NCBI GenBank assembly: GCA_037176725.1
Contig: JAZBRS010000060.1
Coordinates: 59,052,001-59,116,000, forward strand
Source: Posidonia oceanica
Lineage: Eukaryota > Streptophyta > Magnoliopsida > Alismatales > Posidoniaceae
Direction of reading: 5' to 3'
Length of the DNA: 64,000 nucleotides
This document shows positions 9,656 to 21,500 of the stretch, in pieces. Each line of letters starts with the position of its first letter. Positions within the stretch are counted from its first letter, which is position 1. Both the position numbers and the translations under genes were made by a program. The notes beneath the pieces were generated by a model. The model was not told where the DNA came from. It did no database searches and saw only the letters and a list, made by a program, of their open reading frames with translations.

Positions 9656-12630
9656 CGACAAGGCTGAATCGGCGGACCTCTCTGGCGGCTAGGAAAAACC
9701 CAAAATCGCACATTTCTCTTCATCCTTCTTCCCAAATCAAAACTCCAGCTCAAACCTCAAAGCCAAACCTAGAACCACACCCGTTTTCTAACCCCAAAAC
9801 CTTACCCTGAAACCATCCCAAAACCTTACCCTCAAACCATTCAAAACCCAAGCCAAACCCAAACCCTAACCCTCCTTTTTACCCTTCAAAACTAGCCAAC
9901 TTGACCTAAGCCTTTACCCCTCTTCCGGAGCTCAAAACTTGACCAAAATCCATAGGAAAATCCACCAACACCCACTCAACAAACCTACTCTAGAACCTAG
10001 AGATTTCTAAACCTAACCCATTCCTAAAAACCCTAGAAAACCTAGGTGAATTTCCCCTTTTTCTACACCTTGAAACCCCTCCAAAACCTTCTTAGAATCA
10101 AACCAAAACCTTAGACCTAATACCTTAAGCCCTAGACTACCCACTCACCAATTTCCACCCCATTCCGAGACCTCTAAGCCTTCCTTTCACCCAAATTATC
10201 CTTTTCTCTCTCCAGGATTATCATTTTCTCTCTCCTCTCTCTCTCCTGATTATCATCTCCCTTTTCATCCCCTTTTTGCCCTTTCCCTGGCTTGGCTGTG
10301 GGCCCCCTTTGTGCTTCTATCCCTTCTCTATCTTATTCCTATTTTTATTTTATTTTTAGCCTTTTCTCTGAATTTTAAAAAATCATTTCCCTCCAACTCA
10401 TCTCTTTCCCTTTCATTTCTCCCTTTTTCCATTCTCTTCCTCCTTCTCTTTTCCTTTTCTTTCTTTTGCAAAAAACCATAAAAACCCCTAAAAATCTGTA
10501 AAATTCCAAAACATAAAAGAGACAAACCAGAACCCTAAAAAAAAAAAATTAAATTAAAAACATTAAGCAAGCAATTAAAAACTTGAACTTACTTAAATCA
10601 AGCTAAAAAGAAAATCAAGCATGCAAACTAAAAAATGCGAAACAAACCAAAATAAAATACCCAAAAATTTAGGAAAAAACTAAAACAAAATCAAGACCCA
10701 CCAAAAGTAAAAACCCTACCAAAAGAATTAAAAAATAAACCCTAAAAGAGAAGTGAAACAATTAAGAACACTAAGATAAGTAATTAATGAAAGAAAAAGC
10801 TTAACTTAACAAACTTAAGGAAAACAATTTGAGAACTCAATTAAAAAGAATGAAGAACACATCAAAAGGACTTGAAGACTCTTAATCAAACAAGAGAAAC
10901 CTAATTAAAAAACATCAAGAAAAATCAGCAAATAAAAATTAAAAAAAACCTAATCCAAAAGACTTAAGAAAGAAAAACCCCAAGAAGAATAAAACTTAAA
11001 AACCTAAAAACAATCCTAATTAATACAAAAATAAATCCTAAAAAATCCTAATCAATATCCTAAAATGCTCAACAAGAAAAGCACGATTTTTAAAACAATT
11101 TAAAAAGATTTAACAAACACTTAATCAAGTAAAAACTAATTAAAAGCAAAACCAAAACCCTAAAACCCTAATCAATCCTAAAACACACTAATTAACCCAA
11201 AACAATCATTAAAAAACCTAATTAAAATCTTAACCTAAACACAACCATTCTAAAAACTCTTCCCATCCTTTTCTATTTTTATTTTTTATTTTTATTTTCT
11301 TCCTTCTTTCTCCTCTTTCTTTCTTTTTCTTCCTTCTTCCCTTTCTTTTCTACCTCTCCTTCTTTCCTTCTTTCTTAATTTCTTTTCTACTACTGTGCTC
11401 AAGGCCCAGCCCATGCCCAACTCCTTCTTCTTCCCTCCATCCCTTCTTCTTCTTCCACTCTCCTCCTCTCTCACAACCTGCAAACGACAACACCTCTCCC
11501 CATTGGTTTTCTTTTTTTTCAAACCTCCCTGACACCACCTTGACCTCCCACCATCACCCACGACCCACGACCGAGACCACTCCCTCCATGCCCTGCCAAT
11601 GGTGGCAGAAAACAGAGACCCATGCCCTCCCTTTGACTGTTGGAAACCAGCAACTTTGAGGCAACAAAACTTGAGATCTTGGAACCAGAAAGGGATTCGG
11701 CCAGCACACTTGCATAGACCAAGTCACCAGCTCTCGCACCCTTCTTCCAGAACCGAAAAAGACCCCCAATCCTTGCCGGAATTCTTCCCCGAAGTAGCCA
11801 GCACCCAAACAAGCTCAGAGCGACCTTCTTCCTTGCAAACCCACCACCACGAGCCTCCTAAAATCCCAGAACTTTGCCATCAGACTCACCAAGCAATCAC
11901 CTTCCCAAGCCACCCAAAATCACATCCTGAAACCTCCCACACACCTCGCAGTCCACTACAAACACTTGGGTCCTCTTTTTTGCCAAAATCTTCAAACACC
12001 CATATCTTCCTCCATACTCAGTGAAATTCACTTCCGATTCCTCCCACGCACTCCCCAAGCAACCACCTAGCCGCCCGTGCCTTCGCCTCGGCCTGGAACG
12101 CCGCACAACGCCGCACCCACCTCGGCCTTCACAGTTGAGCCTCCACTGAACCAGATCTTGCTCCAGGCCGTAGAAGACACTTCTGGAACCTCCGTCATCT
12201 TCCTTGGACCTCCGGCGACGCCCCCGAACCGCCCCCACACCAGCAGCCGCGGTCCTCCGCCGTCTCCACCTTCCTCCGGCCGACCGAAACCCACCCAGGT
12301 GGGTGGGCTGTTCCGGCGTGCGAAAGGGTCGAGGCAAACTACCCCCGGATTCCCCTCGTCGCCCTCTTGCTCCTCGGCTTTTCCCTGAGGTGTTTCGTCA
12401 CCTGTGCTGCCCGCAAAGACTCGCCGGAGTTGCCTTCTTCTCCGGCACCGGTCGCCGGAACTGCAAGGACAGCAGCTCCCCACGCGCGCCCGCCTCCACC
12501 GAAGCTCCGCCGCAGACCTCCTCCGCCTCCGCCGCGTCACGCCGGTTCCCCCCCGCCTGCCGCCGCCTCGCGTCACCCCTCCTCCACCGGCCTGGAGGAA
12601 TCGCCGGCGAAGTTCGGCCCCCCCTCCACT

Positions 12631-14254
12631 GTAAGTCCTCCCCTTCTTTTCCTTTCTTTTGCTAACTTAGGTAATTTTTCTTACATTGCATTTCTTTCGT
12701 TTAAGTTTTTGATTATTGCGTTTAAGTCCAAAGCATGTTTAAACTTATGTTATTTTGATCTAAAACCATGTTAAATTGCAGGATCTGTTTATAGTTTTCA
12801 ATATTTGCATGAAAGTCCACTTACTGTGTTTGCTAGTTATAAAAAATTTCGTTTCAGCCCTTATGCTTTCAATATTTGCATCCAGGTCCTACAGTAGTTC
12901 ATGTAATCTTAATATGCATAGTTTGCCTTATTGTATTGCATTCTATATCCCTGTTTTTTCCATTTTTTGCTGTCTGATCCATTGTAATGTAGAACCTAGG
13001 TCTTAATTTAAATTGTTTGCTTACTGTATTGCATGTTTGCCCCTCTGATTTTTCCTTTTTGCATCTAGGTCCATTTTAAATGCATAATGATCATTTTGCA
13101 TGCATTTTAGCTTATTGCATTGCATTTTCAACCTTGCATTTTCAAAAAATTGCATGTCAGTCCATGGTCAGTAATTTCAGAACCCATTTTGCATCTAAAA
13201 TTGCATACTTGACCCTTGCATGATTTAAAAATGACATATAGGTCCTTGCATCCCCTTAAAGTCATGTAAAAAGACCGTTTTGCCCCTAAAGTTGCATCTT
13301 AGCTCCTATTCTTATAAAATTGCATATAGACCCTCCACTTGCATTCCCAGACTCCCCAGGACCCTGTTTTCTAGAAAAATTACACTTTAGCCCCTCATGT
13401 TTTAAAAAATTGCTTTTTGCTTGTCCTTCGCTGTCAAAACCTCCTCTGATACATACCAACTTTTAAAAGCTGTGTTCTGAAGCCTATTTTTTGCAAAACT
13501 ACCCTCTGCTACCTCCTGTTCTCAGAATCCCTGCCTGTAAGCCCCATCCTTTTCAAAAATTTGCATTTAAGCCCCTTTTCTTTTTTTAAAATAGCATTTG
13601 AACTCCTTTTTTTCTAAAAAGTCTTCCTCCTTGTCTTTTCTGGCACCTTGCATGCATTTGCATTCATGTAGCTTTGCATTAAGTTTCTTTCGCACACACC
13701 AGAGCCCCCTCAGCTCCCATCCACCTGGGAGGACCCTTTTGCACATCCCTAGGACCTCCTGAACACCTAGGTCTGTTCTTCTTTCCTGTTCTGGCCTTTC
13801 CGCCCTGAAGCTGCGACATCTTTCAATCCGGCCGTCGGATCTTCCCAAACAAGCTGCCCAGGCAACCGCAGCGAAGCGCTCTTCAGCACGGACCAAGCAG
13901 ATTTCAGATCAGACCCCAGGATTCCCAGGTATGCCCTCCTGCACCTTTGCATTGCATTCATTCGCATGCCATTCGCATAGTTTGCCTCGTTTTCGCTTTC
14001 GGTCTCTTTGAGCATGTAGAATAGGACCTCCCCTTCTTGTCTATCAATTCCAATCCCCGTTTCGCGTACTCTTGAGTGTTTTGTGTTGTGTTTTCCCTGG
14101 TTTTGCCACTTAATGTGACTTTCTTCCCCCTTTTCCACGATCCGATTGCATCGCGAGCTTTGGGCAGCGTGCGAGACACACCGTGGAGCGGTTTAGTGGG
14201 AAACGGTCACAAAGAGGCGGTAATCCCTCCGTTTGCTCACTCTCCCCTTTGCAG
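12631..14254 (+). other. Candidate 5'-leader intron inside the LTR
   Basis: A GTAAGT donor sits at the end of the GC-rich block. The following 1.6 kb is T-rich with frequent TTGCAT words, and a pyrimidine stretch ends in TTTGCAG at 14254. The diverged minus-strand element has a donor-like CAGGTATTT at the matching boundary (G of the donor at 59374) and an AG at the matching acceptor (57481). This is inference from splice-like signals and composition only. Confidence 0.35.
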
Positions 14255-14399
14255 GTCTTTACACCTGCTCTGCGTGGCCCCGAACAGCGTCTGTTCGCAC
14301 ACATGCGCTGTCTTACCTCTCTTTGGCTTCTTCTGATCCTTTTTCTTTGCATTAGCATTCGCATAGCTTTTCCGGGGTTTTGTTTCGCTGTTTTGGCAC

Positions 14400-15010
14400 C
14401 GTTTTGCGTGCCTGCTTTGCTTTTGCGCCGTTTTGCGCGCCCGTCTTGTTTTGGCACCATTTCGCGTGCTCGTAATCGTCTTTTTGCATCGTTTTGCGTG
14501 CCGTTCTGTTTTGTTGTCTCGTTTTGCGTGCCGCCTTGCTTTTTCGCTCATTTTGCCTGCCGATTTCGTTCTTTTTGCATCGTTTTGCGTGCCATTCTGC
14601 TTTCTTGCCTCGTTTCGCGCCCGTCTTGTTTTTCGCTTGTTTTGCGTGCCGATTTCGTTCTTTTTGCATCGTTTTGCGTGCCATTCTGTTTTGTTGTCTC
14701 GTTTTGCGTGCCGCCTTGCTTTTTCGCTCATTTTGCCTGCCGATTTCGTTCCTTTTGCATCGTTTTGCGTGCCATTCTGCTTTCTTGCCTCGTTTCGCGC
14801 CCGTCTTGTTTTTCGCTTGTTTTGCGTGCCGATTTCGTTCTTTTTGCATCGTTTTGCGTGCCATTCTATTTTGTTGTCTCGTTTTGCGTGCCGCCTTGCT
14901 TTTTCGCTCATTTTGCCTGCCGATTTCGTTTCTTTTGCATCGTTTTGCGTGCCATTCTGCTTTCTTGCCTCGTTTCGCGCCCGTCTTTTTTTTTTTTTTT
15001 TTTTTTTTTC
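14400..15010 (+). repeat. 89/91-bp array in LTR, first copy
   Basis: Repeats marked by TTTTTGCATCGTTTTGCGTG, starting at 14481, 14572, 14661, 14752 (one base changed), 14841 and 14932, that is spacings of 91, 89, 91, 89, 91. The array ends in a run of 24 T (14986-15009). Long open frames on both strands over this array are repeat artefacts. Confidence 0.88.
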
Positions 15011-15744
15011 GCTTGTTTTGCGCACCGGTTTCGCTCTTTCGCATCGTTTTGCGTGTGTTGTTCGCTTCCCGCCTCGTTTTGCGTGTTTCACGCCGTTTTC
15101 TCTTGCATGTCGATCCCATTGCATGGTTTTTACGCTGTTTTGTTTTCTCACTTGCATTTGCATATAGGGCTGTGATGCTTACTGCCTGGAGTTCTCACGA
15201 GCTAGGTTTCGCCTGGTTCGGAACACGGACAGCGTAGCTGAGCACTTAGAGAGCACGTTTACTTCCCTGCCTTGCTTTTTTTCCCACTTAGAGCACTCCT
15301 TGAGCATTCATTTAGGCATTCATAGGCACATAGGTATTCAATCCTGCATTTCCCTGCATATGCGAGCATAAGCCTAGAAAGACCGATTCTCGGGCGTGTC
15401 GGGGGTGCCTAACACCTTCCCCGCGCGTAACAGGAGTCCTTGCCCTGTCTTCTGGCCCGCCATGACCATATTGCCCCTATCCTAGGCTAGAGTCATCTCA
15501 TTTGCATTCATTTGCATTTGTTCTCCTTTGCATTGCTTTGCTTTGCATTTCATTCTTGGTTTTGCGTGTTAATCCACGCATTTCCCCCGATTTTCCTTGT
15601 CTCCCGTTAATAGACATGGTGGCGACTCTGATTTGTCTAATCTTTCCCTTTTCTCCTCGATTTTAAGTGTTTTCGAGTTGAGCCTCTTCCTCGGATCCAA
15701 TCGCCGCTAATTAGCGAGCCTGGTTCCGATCGGGATCGCTACAG

Positions 15745-15762
15745 TGGCGACTCTGCTGGGGA
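15745..15762 (+). promoter_or_regulatory. Primer-binding site, tRNA-Arg type
   Basis: TGGCGACTCTGCTGGGGA starts one base after the LTR end. The TGGCGACTC start is the one reported for Ogre/Tat elements primed by tRNA-Arg. It marks the start of minus-strand synthesis. Its first part recurs inside the LTR at 15619-15630. Confidence 0.85.
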
Positions 15763-17072
15763 TGCTAGACTCCGGCTTTCGCTTTTGGCTTTTTCGCTCG
15801 CTTGTTTTGCAGCTTTGTCTGCCTTGTGTGCCTTCTTCGCCTGTTTTGCTCGCTTTTCTGTGCAAACTCCTAGCAAGTCGCTTCGTGGCTACTTTGCTTA
15901 GGTTTTGCACCTCTTTCGCCTCGGTTTGCGCTTCCTTTTGCTTGGCTTCGCTTATTTGCTTATTTATTTACTTATTGCCTTGCTTATGCTGCTATTTCTT
16001 TTACAATCTGCTTACTTTTACCTTACTTAATCTTACTTGCTTATTATTGCCTTAATTCTTGCACATTGCATGTCTACATACTTTGTTTGGCTAAAATACA
16101 TGCTTTTTGGATGTTGAATGCTTCTTTTACACTCTTGCTATGTCACTACACACGCACATACTATGCTTACATGCCTTTTGACTTGATGAATGTTTCTTTC
16201 TCACCATCATATTCACAAACACTCGCACATGCCATGAACATGCCTTTTGTTATGTTGTATGATGGTTGCTTGCCATTTTGATTGATTTTCTTCCCTTTCG
16301 CACTTGCCATGCTTAGGATAGTAGAGACTTGTCTGCTTCCCCCATTGTTAACTAAAAAATGCAAGTAAAAAGAACTTCTAGGGGCAACTAGAGACTACAA
16401 ACAATCCTTCACTCCCTTTGGTTAATAAAATGCGCAAGATAAAAAACTCTAATCATTTGCATAAGCATCATATAGGGCATGCATTCTTCTCCTCTGAGTC
16501 CACCTACTAGTCTGCAAAGGACGGTTTCGGCCTCTTGTTCCACTGCTTTGGGCGTGGCATAAGTTGGTCAATCCGTCCCCTCCTTGTCCGGGGGTCGTGT
16601 CGGTGTTAGTAGAGGGTACCACCCACGCTTTGGCGGGGTAGAGGCCACCAACGCACCACCCTGTCATTACCTGAGCTTTGGGCCAGGAGTTAGGCAGGGG
16701 ACCTACTTTTTCTGACCTGAGTCGGTGACCCGTACATCCAGGGGTACCCGGAGTAGACAACCTTACTAGGACACACTAGTTAGGTGAGGGGGGCATACTA
16801 GAAAGCATGCATATCATTCATGCCATTTAACTAACTCATTTGCATTCATCTTCTTAGTCTCTAACCCTAATTTCTTTCTGTTGTGTCAGCGTGATCGGTA
16901 AGCGAGTTCCCTTTGCCAGAGCTTGAGTACCGACCCTCGTTGACGCCCCTGTTGCGACTTAGTTCGCGACCATTCCCCTTCCGAGCTATCTGCATTTGCG
17001 ACGATAGCTCCTCTTAGGACTCACCGCTTGAATACTCGTCGCAGCCCTGTTCTCACACGCTCTAGGTCAGCG
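15763..17072 (+). other. Untranslated leader between PBS and gag
   Basis: About 1.3 kb without a supported gene: T-rich to about 16460, then more GC-rich. A splice-acceptor-like TTCTGTTGTGTCAG ends at 16889 and a donor-like GGTAAGCG follows at 16897, so an alternative splice point just before gag is possible. The gag frame is open from 16944, but the first ATG is at 17073. Packaging signals would be expected here but none can be named. Confidence 0.7.
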
Positions 17073-18563
17073 ATGGCCCAGTACGTTAGTGAGCCTTCTT
17101 TTACTCTTGTCACGGAGGGTGTTTCCGTTCCGGCCCCTCCGGTTGCTCCTTCTGCCCCCCTTGTTCCCCCTCCGACGCCAGGGTTTCCTCCTCAGACGTC
17201 TCTAGGTTCTCAGTACACCCCGGGACAGTGGCAAGCCTCCCTTCCTCCGGACCCGGTCGCCGAATCTATCTTGACGGCCGTTACTCGCGTTCCGGAGACG
17301 CCACTGCCCCCTCCGTCCCAGGGATACGTCGCTTTCGACATCCCTTCCACCGCTGCTGCGACCTTTTTTGTAGAATCCTTCCCTCCCGGAAAGTCTGTGT
17401 CCGTGCCACTTGTTTCTCAATCCCCGCCGGCACTGCACTTCAGCGTTCCCGCTGCCGAGACCCCTGAGGCGCAGTACCAGCACCTGATGGAGCTTGCCCA
17501 GAGACTGCAGGGCATGGCTCTATCAGTTCGTCCTTCTTCTGTCTCTGTCGTCCCTGAGGTTCCTCCGAGGCCAGTTCCTGCATTTCGTGCATCAACCTCT
17601 GCACCTCCGCCTCGACCATCGTCGCAACTGCTCACGGTTCCGACGATGGGGGCTCGTTTATCGCCTCCTGCACAACACTTGACACAGCATGCTCCACTTC
17701 CTTCTGGTGGTCAATCCTTTGGACCGGCTGGAGCCCAGTACCTTGCTGCCTCGCTGTCTGGCACCCCGCCTGTACAGCAACTGGCGCTCCGTCATCCACC
17801 CCCTATCCCAGCACAGCATGGCATTTATTCTTCTCCTCTCCACCAAGTCCAGCATCCTGCATACACTCCTGCATACACTATCCCCCAACACGGATACGCC
17901 GGCCATCCCGTTGCTCCACCAGGCGACGCTATGGTAGATCCGGAGGAGCACTTAGGTGCGACCCATTCGGCGTATGTACTCACTACCCCTGCTGATCCCT
18001 CTCCTACAGCAGCAATTCCAGACCCCATCAATAACCGAATGGACATCTTGGAGAAGGCACTGCGACTAGTGCAGGGTACTGAGCACCAGACTTACCAGTT
18101 CCGGGACCTCTGTTGCTTCCCAGAGGCGGTACTCCCTCCGAAGTTCAAAATCCCGGACTTCGAGAAGTATAATGGTAGAGGCTGCCCTGTAGCACACCTG
18201 AAGGCGTATTGCGGTGATCTCGCTCAGCTTCAGGCTGACGAGAGGTTGCTGATCCGCTTGTTCCAGAAGAGTTTGACCGGGCCGGCACTCAAGTGGTTCA
18301 CATCACTCGATATGTCAGCCATCAAGACTTGGAACGACCTCAGTCAGGCGTTCCTGGAGCAATACTCCTTCAACCTCGATCTTGTCCCAAAGAGGGCGGA
18401 CTTGATCGCCATCAAGCAGAACTCTGGCGAGCCGTTCGGGGAGTACGTCGGCCGCTGGCGCGCCCTTGCCTCTCAGGTTCGAGATAGACCCTCTGACGAG
18501 GAATCTATCGAGATCGTTATCAAAGGGGCGCAGCCGTCTCTCGGGGCTCTGCTTAGCATCTAA
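17073..18563 (+). pseudogene. gag: gag, N-terminal part, ended by premature TAA
   Basis: Structural polyprotein of the element. The first ATG in the open frame is at 17073 in the context GCGATGGCC; the frame is open upstream to 16944 without an ATG. Residues about 1-330 are rich in Pro, Ser and Ala with no domain that I recognise. About residues 350-496 form a retrotransposon gag core: PPKFKIPDFEKYNG, then PALKWFTSL and a FLEQYSF segment. A TAA at 18561 (codon 497) interrupts the core. The same frame continues at once with TTFAALIRAGAR, typical of the end of this core, so the stop looks like a point mutation and not the natural end. Gag would form the virus-like particle around the RNA. As it stands, a full product would need readthrough. 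Confidence 0.88.
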
Positions 18564-21500
18564 CCAGTCACTACTTTTGCGGCACTCATCAGAGCTGGAG
18601 CGCGCGTGGAGAGTTCTTTGCGGAGTGGCAACTTCCCGGCTCTCTCTGCGTTCGCTAAGCAGGCAGTGATAAGCAGCAACAGTGCCAACAGCAGCGCCTC
18701 CAACAACAACAACAGCGGCAGCAGCAACAATCGCCCGAAGAGGAAGGACTCGCCGAAACCCGTTGTTGCATTCGTCGATTCTCCTGCTGTGCCTGTTCGC
18801 TTGCCGTCTCGGCCTGCCCCAGCTCAGATGGTGTACGCTCCTGCACCTAGGAATCCGCACACACCGCACATCACAACCACCGCTAGACCGGTCTATCCTG
18901 CCGCACCGGTTCAGCAAGGCCCGTACCCGAGGCAAAGAAGACCACCCACCGAGAGGCGGAATTTCACCCCACTGGTGGAACCACTCACGGTCATCTTGCC
19001 AAAGGTGGCATCGCTCCTGAAGTTCCCAGAGGTTCGTCCGCCGCCAAGCCCTCTGCCGCATTGGTTTAGGTCGGACCTCTTCTGCAATTTCCATCGAAGC
19101 GTCGGGCATTCGACGGACAATTGCTTCTCCCTGCGGAACGCAATTCAGGACCTGATCGAATCGGGAACGATTGTGATCGACACGCACGAGGCATCCACCC
19201 AAGCACGCACTCATGCATCTGCATCTCCAGCTGTTCCCCCGCATTCTGGCATCGTCCGCCAACCTCTACCGGAGCACTCTTATCCGGGAGGGGCGGGAAC
19301 CTCAGGCGTCCACTCTGTCTTTCCTTCTGGGCCTGCTACCTCTGAAGTAGACCCTTCCGATCTTATCTCTGACATCTCTGAGTCTTTCCCAGTCAGTCTC
19401 TATCTGGCGGCAGTTGCCGGCTCCGAGTCGGGAATCCATGTGATCCGACCGCGTGCCAGGCCGGAGCGCCCTCTCGCGCATCCCACCATGCTCCCACCAG
19501 CTCAATCCCCTGTGCACCTTCTAGCTAGGGCCCAGCCTAGTTCCCCTATCCACCTTTTAGGGCGACCTCAGCCACACCTTCTAGGCAGACCTCAACCTGC
19601 CCCAGCCTTCCCACCCCAACGGCCATACCCCTTAGATAGACCTCGGCTACACCTCCTAGGCAGACCTCAACCTGCCCCAGCCTTCCCACCACAGCAACCA
19701 TATCCCTTAGACAGACCCCAGTATCCTGTAGGTCCCCCTGTAACCCCTCCTGTGCTCGCAGCACGTGCTCCAGTCGTCATCGATTTGACCCTGGACACCC
19801 ATCGCGTCCCTTACAGCTATGCCACGGAAATGTGTGCGGAAGTAACGCGATCGGGGAGGGTTTATAGGCCCCCAGTGCCGGCAACTAGGCCAACTCACCC
19901 TAGACCTGTTATGCCCCCACCCTCAAGCCAACCCATAGCAGATCCAACCCCGGATCAGCCCGTAGTTAGCCAAATCCCTACTCAGCCTGTAGTAACCCAG
20001 CTCCCTTCCACTGTCCCCTTAGAACCTGCTAGAACCACTCCTCCAGCTGCTAGGAGAAGCCAACCTAAAGCAGACTTAACCTCTCAGCTTAAGAAGGTCA
20101 AAGCCGACATCTCCATCTGGGATTTGATCCACACTTCTGCCGAGCACCGCGAGGCTTTTCTTCGCGTGTTCCAGGCTGCTCGTGTGTCCCAGTCCATTGA
20201 GCCTTCTGCCTTGGAGAGCATGGTTGGGTTAATCGCGGAGCCCCAGGTCATCTCTTTCACGAGTGATGAACTGCCTCCGGCGGGGATTAATCACAACCAG
20301 CCCCTATTCGTCACGGTGCAGTTCAAAAACTTCCGCATTCCCCTAACACTGGTTGATAACGGGTCAGGCCTTAACGTCTGCCCCTTGCGTACAGCAACCA
20401 AGCTCGGATTCAAAGCCGAGGATATCACGCCAGCCGTGAAGGGAATGACTGCTTTTGACAACACTCACCATGACGCTCTAGGGATTCTGATTATCCCTCT
20501 GGCTATCGGTCCGGTCGTCTTCGACGTAGAATTCTATGTCGTCGACTTGGAGCCTAACTTCAATCTTCTGCTTGGGCGCCCTTGGCTTCACAAGCATCAA
20601 GTCCTTCCTTCGACCCTCCATCGAATGATAAAGTACCGTCATGGCGATGATGTCATTGTCGTCATGGCGGAGAACTTTGAGAAGGAGCGGATCGAAGCAG
20701 TCTCTCCCGTGTCTTCGCAATCTATCCCGTTTGACCCCGAGACTTCTGAAGCCCTCTATCGCGTTAACCGGTGCGAGCCAGTTAACTTCGTTCCTGATCT
20801 CGAACGTGTCAACTCTTTGGCCGTTCACAGTAACCCCTTTCGAATGGTCGAGAATGTATGTCACAGGTGGGGTTACACAAAGGGTACGCCGCTCGGGCGT
20901 CATGGCCAAGGGATCGCGGAGCCGATCGTAGCAGTGGAGCGAAGGAAATCGGAAGGCCTCGGCTACGAACCAAAGCTCAACGAAGATCACTACTTCCGGC
21001 TTAAAGACCATGCACCAGCCATTCCCAGAGACCTCACTAACTTTACCAGTGCAGGAATTCTGGGATCCACCAACGATCAAGCCACGACGCCGACAGAGGA
21101 TTGGGTGTGTGTTGAGGACTACTACTCGGATGAGGAGCAGTCTGGCACAACAGAGGCAGTCCCAATCAGCTCAGCAGAAACAGTGGTCAGGGCAGAGGCC
21201 CCACAATCAGTCTTTTCAGCTCTCCCTCTGGCAGATATAGCAGGCAGCTCAGCAGGCCCTGTGGCAGAACAAGCAAGTTCTCATTCTTTTGCAGCCACAT
21301 CTGCATTACAAGTTCAGGCAGCGGTGCAGGAGTTAGAGACACTCCTTCTGACAGAACCAAACATGCTACCAACGGTCACAACCACATCAGTGCCACTGTC
21401 CCCATCTCTGGAGGGACCATCTATCAGCTCAGTCAGCAACGCGGCTCAGCCCGCTCCAGCATCATCTTCAGGCATGCAGCTGGCGCAGTCCGCTTCGCAT

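Larger units (their letters stand above)
9640..15743 (+). repeat. LTR of Tat element (upstream/middle LTR, 6,104 bp)
   Basis: Begins TGTTGACACC and ends CGCTACA, followed one base later by the PBS. Layout: C-rich start with telomere-like AAACCCTAACCCT near 9861; very A-rich stretch about 10500-11250; pyrimidine-rich stretch about 11270-11520; GC-rich block about 12060-12630; T-rich, intron-like stretch with many TTGCAT words to about 14250; an 89/91-bp array (about 14400-15010); and a conserved 3' end with GGTGCCTAACACCTTCCC near 15405. No TATA box can be fixed with confidence. Open frames inside come from composition or repeats. It differs from the LTR at 31541-37640 at about 12 positions outside the arrays. 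Confidence 0.93.

Noticed and set aside
12067..12665. Open frames in the GC-rich LTR block, possible captured host gene
   Set aside because: Pro/Arg-rich frames exist in all phases, consistent with GC-rich composition; no recognisable domain, and the block is strongly diverged in the second element.
14183..15237. Overlapping long frames on both strands of the LTR array
   Set aside because: They follow the 89/91-bp repeat and its T-run; low-complexity Phe/Cys/Arg or Lys/Arg/Asn products without a domain.
15763..17072. tRNA or other RNA gene in the leader
   Set aside because: No cloverleaf or conserved A/B boxes could be recognised; only the tRNA-complementary PBS is present.
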